This document shows, piece by piece, positions 1-12,934 of a stretch of DNA of 64,000 nucleotides. Under the pieces are notes generated by a model. It saw nothing but the letters and a program-made list of their open reading frames with translations, had not been told where the DNA came from and made no database searches. The translations under genes and the position numbers were made by a program. Position 1 is the first letter of the stretch. Each line of letters starts with the position of its first letter. Origin of the DNA: Aureobasidium sp. EXF-3400 (lineage: Eukaryota > Ascomycota > Dothideomycetes > Dothideales > Saccotheciaceae); assembly GCA_024195585.1 (NCBI GenBank), contig SWBL01000061.1, positions 1-64,000 on the forward strand, written 5' to 3'.

Positions 1-256
1 TGCGTTGTACAGCTTAATTGTGTGTTTTCCTGGCAGTGCCTTGTCTATCTTTTGGAGGTGTTTGCCTGTGGTTGCTCCATAGAACTCCTGATTTTCTGGG
101 TCATATCGAGATTCTTCAAACATCAGAACTGTTATGGGAAAAATCAAGACAGGGTGATAGGCTCGACAGATAAGCATGGCCATTCCTACCTATGCTGGGG
201 TAACGATGTGTGAATAAACCTTTTCTCATTTTTTTGTGGTCTATGCATTTATGATC

Positions 257-2773
257 TCATCTTCTTCCACCTTGACTGGCTTTCATCAACTCTGTCCAAG
301 CGCTTTCAAATCCTCTCTTGACCTCTCTGTAACTGACAACGAAACAATTCTGCTCGTCTCTGCTGACCAACATGATCTTCTCCTCAATGCCAGCATCTAA
401 TTTATTCAGACATGTTAGGATGTGTCCTAGGTCGAGAACAGGTCGACCGTCTGCATCAACCTGATGGAAAACGTAGTCACGGAACAGTTTGAGGTAGTAG
501 CGTTCTCCAGTCTCGGACCAAGCAGATGACGTGTGGTTGAGAGAGTGTGGAGCAGCGGGCTGGTTTGGGTTCGCAGCGTTAGATGTCAGAGTCGCCTCCG
601 GGCGCTCGAGAATCATGTTGAGCTTGGTGAGCAGGCGTACAAGGCGTGCATTCTCGAGCTCGCGGGATAGATTGCTTGTCAGTGAGTCGGCCTCGTGCAG
701 ACTGGCGTCAAAGGTTAATGTTATTTGTGACGAGATCAGCGAAAGGAAGCTGTCGATATCGTGGTCGGAAGACGTGGTGGCTGCCGCAAGAGCGGGTGAG
801 CTTGTTGGTGCTTGAGTCGGTGTCATTGGCGCAGCAGGGGTGAGTAACCAAGTAACCACCTCGCGCATCTTTTCGCTGTATGCTCGACTAACGTGCTCGA
901 GGGACTTTTGAGTATTATGGTGGGCCGTGGGGTTCTTGTTAGCTATACAGAGTATCAAACGACCCATTTGTAATATATCGTCCTGCTGAAGCTCCGAAAT
1001 GCTGCGCCCCTGTTCATATTGAGTGATATCAAGGATGCCACAGGAGTTCAATCGAAGTCGGCTCTTGGACGTGATGAGAATCTTCTGAGGGGTCATCAGG
1101 CGAGCAGCAAGGCCGATCGAGTGAATAGCTTTGAGAGCAGACGCCAGTTGGACGACGTAACCCCAGAGTTCATGATCGGTCACGTAGCTTCCCGGAGATC
1201 TCGAAAGAGTGCCTCCTGGGTTTCTGGTGTTTGGAGTAAATATCTTGTCGGCTAGGGTCTGGGAGAGAGGGTGATAGTCAGTGACGACTATCAGGGAACT
1301 GTCTCCAAATGCTCTGGTGGTAAAAGCATCATGGACGGTAACAACATTCCCGTTGCTGATACGCTTCCATGTCTGTATGGTGCGTATCGCATTCTCATCG
1401 GTCAGTCGGAAGCCTGCAAGCTTGGTGTGAGTTTTCGGATACCCTAGAGGCAGGAGGTGCAGGTCTTACCTTCTAGACGCCTGAGAGCATAGTTGTAACC
1501 GTCTTTGCTCGAAGTGGCCTTGTATATCCAACTTGGGTAGCCATATGCTGATGCGGACTTTTGAGCATTTGTATCGAGAGCCACCAGAGAGTGGAAGTGT
1601 TCTATTTGCTGAGGAAGTGCTGTATCTGTGATGCGTTAGGATCGTCTTATCGAAACATGTGAGCGATACAACTCACTTGAAAATGTCTGGAGAGATGCCT
1701 CGGATTTACGTTGCATCTCCTCGCGCAAGTGATCAGGGATAAAAAAGTCATGGGTTGTTCGCTGGTATGCCATAAGATTTTCTCGATGAGGACCCAAGGG
1801 TGCATATAGATGATAACTAAGCTAGAGAGAAGTCAGTGGATGTTTACAAGAAGAGGGGTGTCGGCATACTGGATGAGCGAAAGCCGCAGCAGCTGAAAAC
1901 ATCGAAGTCGCAGCCAGGGTGGAAGCATCCTGAGCATACGGATTGATCTGCGGAGTGTGCGAAGCATCGGACATCTGACCAGGATTCCCTTGCATGGTGA
2001 ACGGATCGAATGAGGAAAGATTGTTCGCAGAAGAACCACTCTCGGCCTTTGAACGACACTGTTAGCACGTGACACCTATTGTTGAGCCTGAAAACAGTGG
2101 AATAGACACTAATCAAGTGTCGCAAGACAAGTACTTACCGCTTGAGGCACAAAGTTTTGGGGGACGAACTCTTGTATACCACGTTGAGACCATTCTGTTG
2201 ATGGCTGCTTGGCTGATGCAGTAGGCACTGCTGCTGATTTGAGTCAGGCATTCGAACCTTGGTCACAACTTGCTCGACCCTTACCGGTTGCTTTTGGGGT
2301 GAAAACAGCTGCTGAAGCGGCTTTTGGTGAGATACCGAGATTTTTCGCCGGCTGGACGCTGTTTGTGACAGGAGACAGAGGTTTGAAAGATGGTGAGTCA
2401 ACGTTCAGGAAGCGTTTGGCGCTGAATAGCCGTAAGCTTACGCAGAAACCAATCACTCATGCTTTACGCACCTTTCTGTTTGTTGGGTAGGCTTTGGAGG
2501 CAATTCATGGTTGTAAGGGCAACCTATGCTATATCAGGAAGACTACTCCAGGAAAGCGACGTGCGAGACCAACCGTTGTTTTGGGCCCTGCAACTACCGT
2601 AGATGGTGATGTTCCTGCAAAGGACGTTTTTTGTGTTTTCTGTGCTCGTGTCAGATATAGGCTTTCAATCAAGGCTCTCGAGAGTAGTATCAGAACATAC
2701 CACGGCCTTTGGGTCTTGGAGACTGATGCCTCCTACGCATATCGCCCGGGCTGCTAGCTCCTGATGCTGCCAT
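257..2773 (-). CDS. PAN3: PAN3, regulatory subunit of the PAN2-PAN3 poly(A) deadenylase
   Basis: PAN3 recruits the PAN2 nuclease to poly(A)-binding protein so that mRNA poly(A) tails are trimmed in the cytoplasm. My model has nine exons (2701-2773, 2574-2639, 2472-2523, 2285-2421, 2139-2233, 1870-2046, 1677-1821, 1470-1625, 257-1413) coding for 685 aa, and the frame closes exactly. The N-terminus has the family CCCH zinc finger (about residues 32-56, CRNITIYGSC then GCPYNH), split by an intron with a weak GTTGGT donor. Next come the PAM2-like low-complexity region, a SYHLYAPLGPHREN segment, a degenerate pseudokinase domain (VTDYHPLSQTLADKIF, GYVVQLASALKAIHS), a coiled coil and the C-terminal knob (YYLKLFRDYVFHQ). 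Length and domain order fit filamentous-fungal PAN3. The start is the ATG 24 codons before the first intron. The identity is secure; the middle exon borders are inferred. Confidence 0.93.
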
Positions 2774-3744
2774 GATGCTCACGAAGGCTTCGCAAGTACA
2801 AGTGATTCAAGGTTGAATGACAATATCCTGAGAGCATTCGTGGAACCAGTGTGAGCTGACAGACGCGTCGGTTTCTGTTGGTTCTTCAAGGAATGTATAA
2901 CTCAAGAAGACGATGCTTTCAAAAAGCAGAAAGCCGATCGCAGAAAAGCAGTCTGATGAAAGCAACTGAGGATAAGGCAAAGAAGCAATGTACAGCCGAG
3001 AAGGTGATGTTGTAAGGATAGAGCTGGCGTGAGTGACACAGCAGCCCCTTGGCTAACAAGAGTTCGGAGACCAAGATGCAATGTCTGCACGGGCAAGAGT
3101 TAGATAGTGGAGCGAGTCAGATGAGTTGAAAGATCATGGCAAAGTGATGAGCAAGTCCAAGGAAGGGACAGGGACGCAGCTGGTATGACGAGCCCGATGA
3201 TTGGGGAGACGGATGGACAAGATACAGCCTCGGGTACTTGAATTGCACATACCTAATCGAAGGAAGCCACGAAAAACATTATGAAAAACAACAACTTTAT
3301 GTGCTGGATACAGAGCACAAGCAAGACCCCAATCCGATATGGCTGGGAATGCACGAGCAGCAGACGGTGAGAGTGAAGCCAGTCGTTGGTTCAGGGAAGT
3401 TCCGGGCAGTTCTCAACGATAACCCGAAACTGCGAAGTTGCCAGTGGACCAGCCCTTGCCCACACAAGATATCTGATTGATGGAGTGCAGACAGGCTGGA
3501 GTTGGAGCAAGTCTCAATTTCAAGATAGAGTGACACAGATATAGACTTCGAGTTGATTGGACGGTGAGGCCACGCGATAGATGCGGCCTTCCTCTGCGGC
3601 CATGGCGAGTCATGGATAGGGCTGAGACAGGGTGCCAAGCATGACATAGGCAACCTTGGTGTTCTCGTTCCCCAGAGTCCAGATATCCTCCCACATTGAC
3701 ACTGTGGCAGAAGCAGAGCCAGAACTCTTTTAAGGTACGACGAT
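2774..3744. other. divergent intergenic region PAN3 / UBX gene
   Basis: About 970 bp separate the divergent starts of PAN3 and the UBX-domain gene, so it should hold both promoters and 5' UTRs. Open frames here are short, lack family motifs and overlap each other on both strands. I recognise no RNA gene or repeat. Confidence 0.5.
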
Positions 3745-5345
3745 ATGTCGGCACCTTCGACAGACATATCACAGCTCTCGCAAGAGCAGCAACTGGCACT
3801 ACAACAAGTCACGTCCGTAACAGACCAGGATCTCGACACAGCATTGGCCTTGCTACAGCGCTGTCAATGGAATGCTCAGGTTCATATGGCTCTGCCTCTT
3901 GAGTAAAAGACCACGACTGACTTCTCTTCCAGATCGCCATTACACGCTTCTTCGATGGCGACGCTGACGTTGTCGACGTCGACGTGCCTCCGCCGCAAGA
4001 CTCACGCCGATCCGAGAACCTGGCCGCCAGTCTCGATGCCGCCGCCTTCGCCAGAACCAGACCTACCCAGCATGGCTTGCAACAAGCTCCGCGCGTTGTG
4101 CCTACGCCAGAAAGCCAGCTGACCCAGCCAGCACCTTTTGTCTTGCAGCTGCTCTTCCTGCCCTTCAACCTGACCTACTCCATCTTCAGTCGTGTCTTTG
4201 GCGCACTAGGCTATCTCTTCCCCGTCATACCTCGCCTGCTACACCGTCTCTTTCCGCTACAATCAGCTCGACCCAACAACTCCGATAGACGTCCACTAAA
4301 TCCCCGCGACACAGCCTCCCGCTTCATCCGCGACTTCGAGGAAGAGTACAATGTTGAACCAAATACCATACCTTTCTTTGAGAATGGCTATGCCCAAGCT
4401 TTCGACCTGGCCAAACGCGATCTCAAATACCTACTGGTCATTCTGCTGTCTCCCGAGCACGACGATACTGCCCCATTCGTCCGCGATACTCTGCTCTCGC
4501 CGCAAATCAAAGAATTCATACAAAACCACGTCTCTGATATGATCGTTTGGGCTGGAAGTGTTCAAGATTCAGAAGCGTATCAGGTTGCCAACGCTCTCAA
4601 CGTCACCAAATTCCCCTTTACTGGCTTGATCGTTCATACCCCCTCTGTCTCATCTACCTCTATGTCACTTATCGCTCGTGTTGCTGGTCCTGTTTCCCCA
4701 TCAGAATTTCTTGCCAAGATGCAAGACGCCATGCAAAAGCGCGATCAAGAGTTGGAAGGTGCAAGGAGACAGCGCTCTGAACAACAGGCTTCAAGATCTC
4801 TTAGAGAAGAGCAGAATAGCGCTTATGAGCGATCTTTGGCTCAAGACAGGGAGAGGGCTCGTCAAAGAAAAGAGGCTGAAGCTGCTCGTCAAAAAGCAGA
4901 GAGCGAAGAAAGAGAACGAGCAGAGGCAAAAGCACGAAAGGCTCAAAACATCTTGCAGTGGAGAAAATGGCGTGCACAATCATTGCCACAAGAACCTGCT
5001 TCGACTGTCAGCGATGTAGTGCGTATCAGCGTCAGGATGCCGTCTGGCGAAAGAGTGATACGTAAGTTTGGCGCTGACGCGCCGCTCGAAGAGCTATATG
5101 CATTCGTCGAATGCTACGATATCATGCAGAGCGATGAACTGGCATTGGAGAAGGACGTCTCCGAACCAAATGGCTACAGCCATGAGTACGAATTCCAGCT
5201 AGTTTCGCCCATGCCTCGAGAAGTGTACAGCCTTGAACAAGGTGGGACTCTAAAATCTCGCGTTGGAAGAAGCGCAAATCTTATGGTGGAAAAGTTGACA
5301 GAAGAAGATGACGAGGATGAAGACGAAGGAGAGAATCCGGCATGA
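3745..5345 (+). CDS. UBA-UAS-UBX domain protein, Ubx2/FAF2-like Cdc48 adaptor of the ER
   Basis: Proteins of this family sit in the ER or lipid-droplet membrane and recruit the Cdc48/p97 ATPase to ubiquitylated substrates (ERAD). The model has two exons (3745-3879 and 3933-5345) and 515 aa. Exon 1 gives a UBA-like helix bundle (DQDLDTALALLQRCQWNAQ), continued across the intron by IAITRFFDGD. A hydrophobic hairpin follows at about residues 113-148. Then come a UAS thioredoxin-like domain (about 165-310), a long charged coiled coil of R/E/K/A residues (about 307-390) and a C-terminal UBX domain (VRISVRMPSGERVIRKF, about 406-497) ending in an acidic tail. This order is that of FAF2/UBXD8 and yeast Ubx2. 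The start ATG is needed to include the UBA domain; an open frame beginning at 3984 would lack it. Orthology to one named yeast gene is not certain. Confidence 0.88.
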
Positions 5346-5697
5346 TCCTGAAGTAAAGTTGTATACACTGACACTCAATGTGCAACAAAAATTCGACACG
5401 GTTGTGAACCAAGACCGTCGCCTCCTCCAGGGCATAAGTGTATTACAAGCTATCGAAATGCACAGTAACGTTCTGAACATGAGTTTGGCCAGAGAGATAG
5501 CCTCAAAGAGACATCTCTGTAGAAACCACATTCTTTGCGAAAGCAATTCTGCATTTTTGCAGCTATATTGTGAAAGTATTCAGCATACAGGGAGGAGAGA
5601 TTATGCTAAACGACATATGTTTTCATTATTTCCAGTTTTGTCTAGCTTCTCGAATTTGTACGTATTAGGAAATTGCCTCATTAGGAAAGTGCTTTCA

Positions 5698-6892
5698 TCA
5701 CTCAATTTCTCTGATTGCTGTCACCGTTGCAGGTTCATCAGAGGCCTTCTTCTCTACCGTCTCTGTCACATCGACTTGACTAGAGCTCTCGCTGTCTAGT
5801 TGCTTCGATTTGGCCTTCATCATGGGCCAGTGGCCATGTTGTTCCTTGTAGCGCATCGAAATGAAGGCGACAATGACTGCAATCCAGTAAAAATTGTAAG
5901 ACAGCACCGAACCATAGGTTGCTGAGTTCTGCCAACCGAGAATGGCATTGAAGATCGACCAGCCTCCATTGTTGAGCTGTGGGTTACAACAGTTTACATG
6001 CCAAACAGACTTGGTGATGTCGTAAGATCCTGGGCCACTTCCGACCTCGGAAGCGTCACTACCAACGAGCTTACTCCAAGCGTGGTTCTCAAAGAACCAA
6101 ACGGCCTTAGAGAAGAGACCCGCAGCAACGAGATAGAGAACACAGGTCGAGACGATGAGGAAAATTTGCAGAGATGCCATGTTGCCACCGCGGTAGATGA
6201 GGTATCCAATCAAACAGCCAGCTGCGAGACCAGTAACAACCGCGAGAGGGAACGAGGTAGCTGGAAGTCCAAGAGAAACACCTCCGATGAAGACGACGGC
6301 TTCGAGGCCTTCTCTCATGACGGTGATGAAGGGCAGCATGAACATGGCGTACTTCTCGGCAAATCGCTTGAAACGAGTCGATGCCTTGCCCTTTGTTTGA
6401 TCCTTTTCTTCCAGAGCCTTAGCCAGCTTAAGTCTCCATTTAGTTTGCAGCTTGGATACTCGAAGGAGAGCGGCACCCATAATCGAGATGATGATAGCTG
6501 CGATCAAGCCAAAGACACCCTCCCAGATGTCTTCGGTCGAAGCGAAATGATCTTTGCCTTGAGGAGTGTTAGTGATGTTAGAGAACACATGCTACAAACA
6601 AGCTCACCAAGTCCGTAAAATGCACCAATGAATGCACCGCCAATGATCAAACAGACCAAGAGGCCCAGCCCAATGCCCCACCAAATCTGAGCTCTCAGCT
6701 TCTTGTAGACGACTGGATCATGTTCAGGACCAAGAGTTTGCTTCAGGAAAGACAGCAAGACGGAAACGATAATGCTACATTCAAGACATTCTCTGAAGCA
6801 AATGAAGAAGACTGTGCCAGGATCAGTATGCTTTCCAGCACTTGCAAGTCATCAATCGACATACTAGGCACAGCAAAGACGTTGACACCCAT
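5698..6892 (-). CDS. FTR1: FTR1, high-affinity iron permease
   Basis: Ftr1 is the plasma-membrane permease that takes up the Fe(III) made by its partner ferroxidase Fet3. Three exons (6865-6892, 6608-6811, 5698-6557) code for 363 aa. The first exon is only 28 nt and splices to give [20 protein letters not shown]. Both iron-binding R-E-x-L-E motifs are present: RECLE near residue 16 and REGLE near residue 153. The extracellular SDASE motif lies near residue 245. Seven hydrophobic segments fit the family topology, and the C-terminal tail is acidic and cytosolic. FET3 is divergent next door, which is the usual fungal arrangement and implies co-regulation by iron. GATA-type sites in the shared promoter support repression by an SreA/Sfu1-like factor when iron is plentiful. 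Confidence 0.95.
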
Positions 6893-7898
6893 GGCTGCGG
6901 TGGTGTCGAGCAAGAAATCGGGATCAGATAGATATGATCAAGATTGATTTGATTGAAAATCAGAGGAGATGGGAACACTGATCTGATAACGGTGACACTT
7001 GCGACCTCGGCCACCAACACTTTGCTTTTTTTCCCTCAAAAATCGCCCGGGTTTCCAAGGGTGCGTGCTGAGTGGTGCCACTGGCGCTCTATGGTTCAGC
7101 TAGCCTATTGTGGCGTTACTGGTTTCCTTCGTTCCAGGATCATTCAAAAATCTGCCGGCAGGGGAGAAGATGAGACGTAGCGATGACTCGTTCATTAGAA
7201 GTTCTCACCATAACTTCCCCAACCCACAAAAAGACACCCTCACGACGAGCTGGTCTCATAGAGGACGACACAATTCAAAGGAGTTCTAGACCATAGACAC
7301 CCTAGAACTCCATCTCGATCGGCAGCCAAGAATCCTTGGTCACCAGCTTGAGAAGGCTTGAGCCGACGCTACACACGGATCAGATAAGCGAGGCGCGTGG
7401 GGTGGGGCGGCGCGTCTGGATCATCAGGTTCCCACCGGCTCTCTCGTTTACCCATTGATTGACACGGTGGTACTCGTACAGGTAGCATCCTCCGGCATCT
7501 CTCTTGGGGGATGGTAATTGTCTTCAATCAATGATATGGCTACTGATGGCTCTAGAATGTGCTTGAGCCAGGCGTATATGATGCGTGTTGCTATATTCAT
7601 ATGACAGCTTGCACTGTACTAGAAAGCAGGCCGGAGGAACACGGAAGTGCCCTATATCATACCTCAGGTAACTTTGGTGACTGGAGCGGTTACGACTTGT
7701 GGCGCTCTAGCCAGCATCTGGTCCACCGGTGCCGCAGATCGTAAAATCTTCCCAAAGCTACCCACGTAACCTCAAGCATCTTATCAATCATATCATCTGC
7801 CCGCTCTTTGTTCTTCCCACGTTCATCTGATTTTTCGTACTAAATCAATTCTTATCAGATCGTTCCAGGCTTCGCTGGAGCGCTCATATCACAGAACC
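6893..7898. promoter_or_regulatory. FTR1-FET3 bidirectional promoter with siderophore-repressor GATA sites
   Basis: This 1-kb region lies between the two start codons. It has three exact copies of ATCWGATAA, the extended site of fungal iron-responsive GATA repressors (SRE/SreA/Urbs1 type): 6981-6989 (+), 7379-7387 (+) and 7852-7860 (-). A one-mismatch copy, ATCAGATAG, is at 6923-6931, and a plain GATAA (reverse strand) is near 7780. With equal base use, about 0.015 exact matches would be expected in this length on both strands. Binding is inferred, not shown. Confidence 0.75.
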
Positions 7899-10003
7899 AT
7901 GGCAGGCCGCATCGTTCAACTCCTATTTGGCCTGACGCTACTGCTCACAACATGTCGAGCTGCGGTCATAGAGAAATACTTCAACATGACATGGGTAATG
8001 GCCAATCCCGACGGTCTTCAGGAAAGAAAAGTGATTGGTGTCAACAACACATGGCCTCTACCTGTACTGGAGGTCAACAAGGGCGATCGACTCATCGTCC
8101 ACGTCTATAACGGTCTCGGAGACAAATCGACGAGTATTCACTGGCACGGCTTATTCCAGAACTCTACGAACGAAATGGATGGACCATCCATGCAGACCCA
8201 ATGCCCAATCGTTCCGGGAGCATCTTTTACATATGACTTCACCGTCGACCAAAGTGGCACCTATTGGTATCACTGTCATACCGACCTTTGTTATCCAGAT
8301 GGCTACCGTCAAATGCTCTTTGTACATGACAACGATGCATGGTTTGCAGACCAGTACAAGGAAGAGTTTGCGGTCACCGTCAGCGACTGGTATCACGAAA
8401 TGGTTGAAGATATCACTTTCCTCGACCTCTCCAAGTAAGTAAAATACGTCCAATAGCGTACCAGCCATACATCATTCAGAACTATGCTAAAAGCCCTCAG
8501 TCCGACTGGCGCTGAGCCCATTCCTGATGCCTTTCTATTCAACAACTCCGTCATGAACACGAAGCTATCAGTCGAGCCAAACACCACCTACTTGCTGAGG
8601 ATTGTCAACACTGGTGCATTCGCTGCTCAGTATTTCTACATTGAGGATCACAACTTCACTATAGTTGAGGTCGATGGTGTTTTCACTGAGCCTGAGGAGG
8701 CGTCTATACTTTACGTTGCAGTGGCTCAACGCTACTCTGTTTTGTTCACCACGAAAGCCTCTACTACTCGCAACTACGGTCTTGTCACCATCGCGGATCG
8801 GGTGCTGCTAGACACAATCCCGGATGCGTTGCGTCTCAACCAGACCAACTGGCTTGAGTACAACCCCTCAGCTGCTTTCGATCCAGTGAATGTAACTCTG
8901 AACATTGTGGATGAGAATCCCGCTTTCGACGATTACTCTCTTGTGCCATACGACAAGGAGCCTCTGTTCGAGAACCCTAGCAAGGTCATCAACTTGACAG
9001 TCTCGATGGGCATCCTCGAGAACGGCAAGCCATACGCCTTTTTCAATGATCAAACTTACACCCGTCCCAAGGTCCCCAGTCTCTACACTGCGCTTACAGC
9101 TGGTGAAGAAGCTGTCAACGAGGCCGTTTATGGCGACTATACTAACGCTTTTGTGCTTAACCACCTCGACGTTGTCGAAGTTGTCCTCACCAACAACGAC
9201 GGAGGCAGTAAGTTTTCTTTCTCCATATCTCCCTTTGGCCCTCTACCCGACTTTGAATTTTGTGGACTGATTCGATGATGTTTCCAGGCCATCCATTCCA
9301 TTACCATGGACATAACTTCCAACTTATCAGCCGATCTCCGTCGTATGGCGAGGACTTTTACTCGCTGAAGGACAACGTCAACCCCCAAGCTTTTGACCCC
9401 AACAATCACACCGCATTCCCCGAGTATCCCATGCGCCGCGATGTTGTTGTTTTGCCACCGATGGGCAATCTTGTCATTCGCTTTGTTGCGAATAACCCTG
9501 GAGTGTGGGCTTTCCATTGTGCGTATCTTGAAGCAGTGTATGGGCTACACAAAAGCCATGCTAATTCTCATTTTAGGTCACATCGACTGGCACATGCAGC
9601 AAGGTTTGGCTGCCACTTTCATCGAGGCACCTCTTGAGATGCAGAAAACGCTCAGCGTACCAGACGACCACTATGCTGCGTGTAAAGCCGCTGGCGTGCC
9701 CTACGCAGGAAATGCAGCTGCCAACACAAAAGATATCCTAGACCTGAGCGGCCAGAACACACCGGCCCGTCCGCTTCCTGCAGGATTTACGGCCAGGGGC
9801 ATTGTGGCTCTGGTTTTCAGCTGCATCGCAGCATTTGTAGGGTTGGCAGCAATTACCTGGTAAGTCACCGGAGATCACGTTCCACAAGATCGCGATGGTA
9901 GCAGTGGCTGACGCAAGAATGATACAGGTACGGAATGGCACCGCTGAATGCGAGTGAGCAAGAAAGAGTCGTAGCATCAACCGTCCGCACAGCCGACGAG
10001 TAG
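7899..10003 (+). CDS. FET3: FET3, plasma-membrane multicopper ferroxidase
   Basis: Fet3 oxidises Fe(II) to Fe(III) outside the cell and passes it to Ftr1. Five exons (7899-8434, 8501-9207, 9288-9518, 9577-9859, 9928-10003) code for 610 aa. A signal peptide covers about residues 1-20. The four copper-ligand motifs are present: [23 protein letters not shown] and FHCHIDWHM, the last with Leu at the axial T1 position (QQGL). A C-terminal membrane anchor ([20 protein letters not shown]) is followed by a short tail. The NPTGAEP segment, which holds the family's iron-site glutamate in yeast, is rebuilt across intron 1; HCH is rebuilt across intron 3. The membrane anchor and neighbouring FTR1 separate it from laccases. 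Fungal siderophore-independent iron uptake depends on this pair. Confidence 0.94.
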
Positions 10004-11707
10004 TAGATATGGAGAGATGTAGTGTCACACTCGTTGAGAAGGACGAGTCATTGGTGTACCATTGGATCTCTCAAACTCTTATACAACGCACATGGCAAGA
10101 GGCAAGGAGTGCTTGCAAGAATTCGCTGACAGTCGTCAATCAAAAAAGTGTTTACATGATGCTGTGATTGATTGGGTGAGCTCGCATATCTCGTTTTTTT
10201 CAAGAAGACCCTTGTCGTCCGAGTCCGCCGAGATACAAAGTAGGCTGCTTGTAGCGGTGTAATTCTACCACAAGACTATCGTTGAGGACCACGAGAAGGT
10301 GCGACCCTTCATTTATGATTTGATGTCGAAGCTTACCGAACCATCATTGGGGGCCGTCAACATGCCGAAAGAATCATCTGTTCAATGGTGTTCTCGTCGC
10401 GCGCTTCTTCAAGACAAGACAAACGGATGAGTTGCTTTTTACTCCGTTCCCAAAAGGTTGCGGTTGTGGTCAGAGGTACAAAATGAGCAAAGACAAACTC
10501 CTCGGTAGCTGCGAGTGACTAGGATATGTACATACGGAACTCGGGACATGGGGTGGAGCGTTATCAGTATACGGAGTACGGTGGTCGGTCAAAAGGTCAG
10601 CCGTTGACAAGCTGACCCAAACAAACACGACTATTGCTGCAGATCTGCAGCTATTCAATGTTTGAACATAGTGAGCCCAGAGTGTTGGTGCAGCATATGC
10701 ACAATGGTCCGCGGGTGGATGTGTCTCAATCATGTTGTGTCCCTAAGAGCAATCCTAATGGCCTGGGTGCGACATTCAAAGCAGAGTCAATAATTGGACG
10801 CTCATGTACGGGCGATTCGAGACATCAGAGCTATGCGGAAAGACAGGGGTTGATAGAAAACTGTGGAGAGAGTTCAACAACAGGGTTTGGCAGGAATTGG
10901 CGAGCGGATTGATGCATGTTTTGCAGATCGGAAGTAGTTGCGGTCCATAGTGGTGGGCCTGGAAGTTGAAAGGCCGTACATGGGCTTGGCTTGAGCTGCG
11001 AGTATGCCGCAATTTGCAAGACTTGGACAAGCGTTAAGCAGTGCAGAGTCAAGCCAAGAGAGGCGGTGACAAGCGGGTGGAAGAGTGCAGGCGCAGCAGG
11101 AGTGGGAAACATCTGTCAATAGTCTTGTCCCTGCATTGGCGTGTGACTGTGGTCAAGCAGAATCTTGTGCTTTGGCGGACAGCGGCAGGTTTCAAGACAG
11201 CATCCGAGAAGGCTCGGGTTGCACCCCACTTTGCGAGGCTTTTGAGCTGGGCAGCTCAACTGGTGGGCTGGTGGCAGGACGAGTCGGAAGAGCACGCACG
11301 CAGCTTGTCAAAAACAAGCATAAAGACGTGTCGGTATGGGCGTCCCTCACTCCTTCCTCTGCCCGACCTTCACAAATTTCCTCACCGTGTCTGCCTCTCG
11401 AGTCGTGCCTTTGTTGTTGGCTTGTGTTTGTGTACTTTGACACCGGTGGCCTCGTACTCTCGCTTTGACTTGCTCGGCGCAAATTCTCGATTGGTCTCAG
11501 CGGTCTGGGCTGGTGCCCTTCGGTCGTCATTTAATATTTTGCTTTACCTTGCAACTTCCCATCTGGTGCTCCCGTGTGCACGCATCGTTTCACCTTGGTT
11601 ACCTTATAGCATTTGACAGCTGCCTGACCACCCAATCTTGGACATCTTCCGCCCTGCCTCGCTCCACCCCCCTCCACCGAGCCTCTCTCCCAACTTAGGC
11701 GCTCGAA
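10004..11707. other. intergenic region FET3 / pyrG
   Basis: This 1.7-kb stretch has no open frame that I recognise. The longest frame (11041-11616, +) shows no family motif and is overlapped by other frames. Pyrimidine-rich runs at about 11340-11420 and 11640-11700 just before pyrG look like a fungal CT-rich core promoter. A non-coding RNA cannot be excluded. Confidence 0.5.
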
Positions 11708-12934
11708 ATGTCTCGTCACGCAACAATCACCCAGTCATACCAGGAGCGCGCCTCGCTGCCCAAGACATCGCCTGTGGCCTCCTATCTCCTGCGATTGATT
11801 GCTGCAAAGCAGACGAACCTCTGTGTGTCGGCAGATGTATCCACCACAAGAGAGCTCTTGCAGCTCGCCGAAGAGGTCGGCGACTCAATATGCATGCTCA
11901 AGACACACGCAGACGTTATCAATGACTTTGGCCCTCGCACCATTCAAGGCCTGAAAGAGATTGCCTCCAAAAAACACTTCCTCGTTTTCGAGGATCGCAA
12001 GTTTGGCGACATTGGCAGTATGTTCATGCCCCACTATCGTCTTGCTCGAATCACACACTGACAGCTGCTCGCAGGCACGGTGCAGAAGCAGTTCACCGCT
12101 GGGCCTCTGCAAATCGTCCGCTGGGCCAACATTATCAATGCTCACATCTTTCCTGGCCCTGCCATCATTACCGCTCTCTCGCAAGCTGCCCACGACGCCG
12201 TTACTTCGCTCAATACCGCAGTGACCACTTCCATCTCAGCCTCACCCGTTCCTTCGTACATGGATGACAGTGATGAAGTCGACTCTCCTGCCTTGTCTCA
12301 CCACGACGATTCAGATGATCTTGACAGGATGTCCAGCGACGAGGATACCAACCAGCTGTCTACATACAACGACCCTACCGGTCGCAAGCCCAGTGTCGTT
12401 TCCGTCTCTACCACCATCAGCACAAAGACAGAAAGCATCTCACCTCAACCCACACCGAATCACCTTGGTGGTCCTTCCGACTCCATCTCGGCTATCAGTG
12501 CAGACTCGGCTAGTCAAGAATCCTCTGCTTTGGCCCGCCTCGGCGAACCTCCTCTCCTTCGAAGCTTGCTCATTCTTGCAGAGATGAGCAGCGCGGGTAA
12601 CTTGATGACTGGTGCATATACGGAACAATGTGTAGTTGAAGCACGCAAAAACCCGGAGTTTGTCATGGGCTTCATTGCACAACGCTCGCTGAACGAGAAG
12701 CCTGGTGACAACTTCATTACCATGACCCCTGGCGTGCAGATTGGAGCAACTGGAGACGGTCTTGGCCAGCAATACAACACTCCCGAGAAAGTTATTGGCG
12801 AAGCTGGTACCGACATTATCATCGTTGGTCGCGGTGTCTATGGTGCCCAAGACAAGAGGGCAAAGGCTGAGGAATACAGAATCAGAGCATGGAAGGCATA
12901 CGAAGAGAGAATCGGCTCTTCTGCAACAAAATAG
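11708..12934 (+). CDS. pyrG: orotidine-5'-phosphate decarboxylase (pyrG/URA3)
   Basis: The enzyme makes UMP from OMP in the last step of de novo pyrimidine synthesis. Two exons (11708-12017, 12075-12934) code for 389 aa. The catalytic D-K-D cluster is in FEDRKFGDIG (about residues 94-103), just before the intron, which falls inside the codon for the following Ser. TVQKQFTAGP, the MTGAYTEQC region, the phosphate-binding MTPGVQIGATGDGLGQQY and the IIVGRGVY end are all present. Between barrel segments, about residues 150-258 form a Ser/Asp-rich insert absent from yeast Ura3 but known in filamentous ascomycetes. The start is the ATG giving MSRHATITQSYQERA, which fits family N-termini. Confidence 0.96.

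Noticed and set aside
1..256. Coding frame 22-213 at the window start
   Set aside because: It has no recognisable motif and is probably intergenic sequence downstream of PAN3.
6893..7898. A gene inside the FTR1-FET3 interval
   Set aside because: Frames are short and lack motifs; the interval is better explained as a shared promoter.
5623..10003. A larger iron or siderophore gene cluster around FTR1/FET3
   Set aside because: Neighbouring genes (UBX protein, pyrG) have no link to iron; only the two-gene unit is supported.
11041..11616. 191-codon plus-strand frame before pyrG
   Set aside because: It has no motif, overlaps other frames and spans the probable pyrG promoter.
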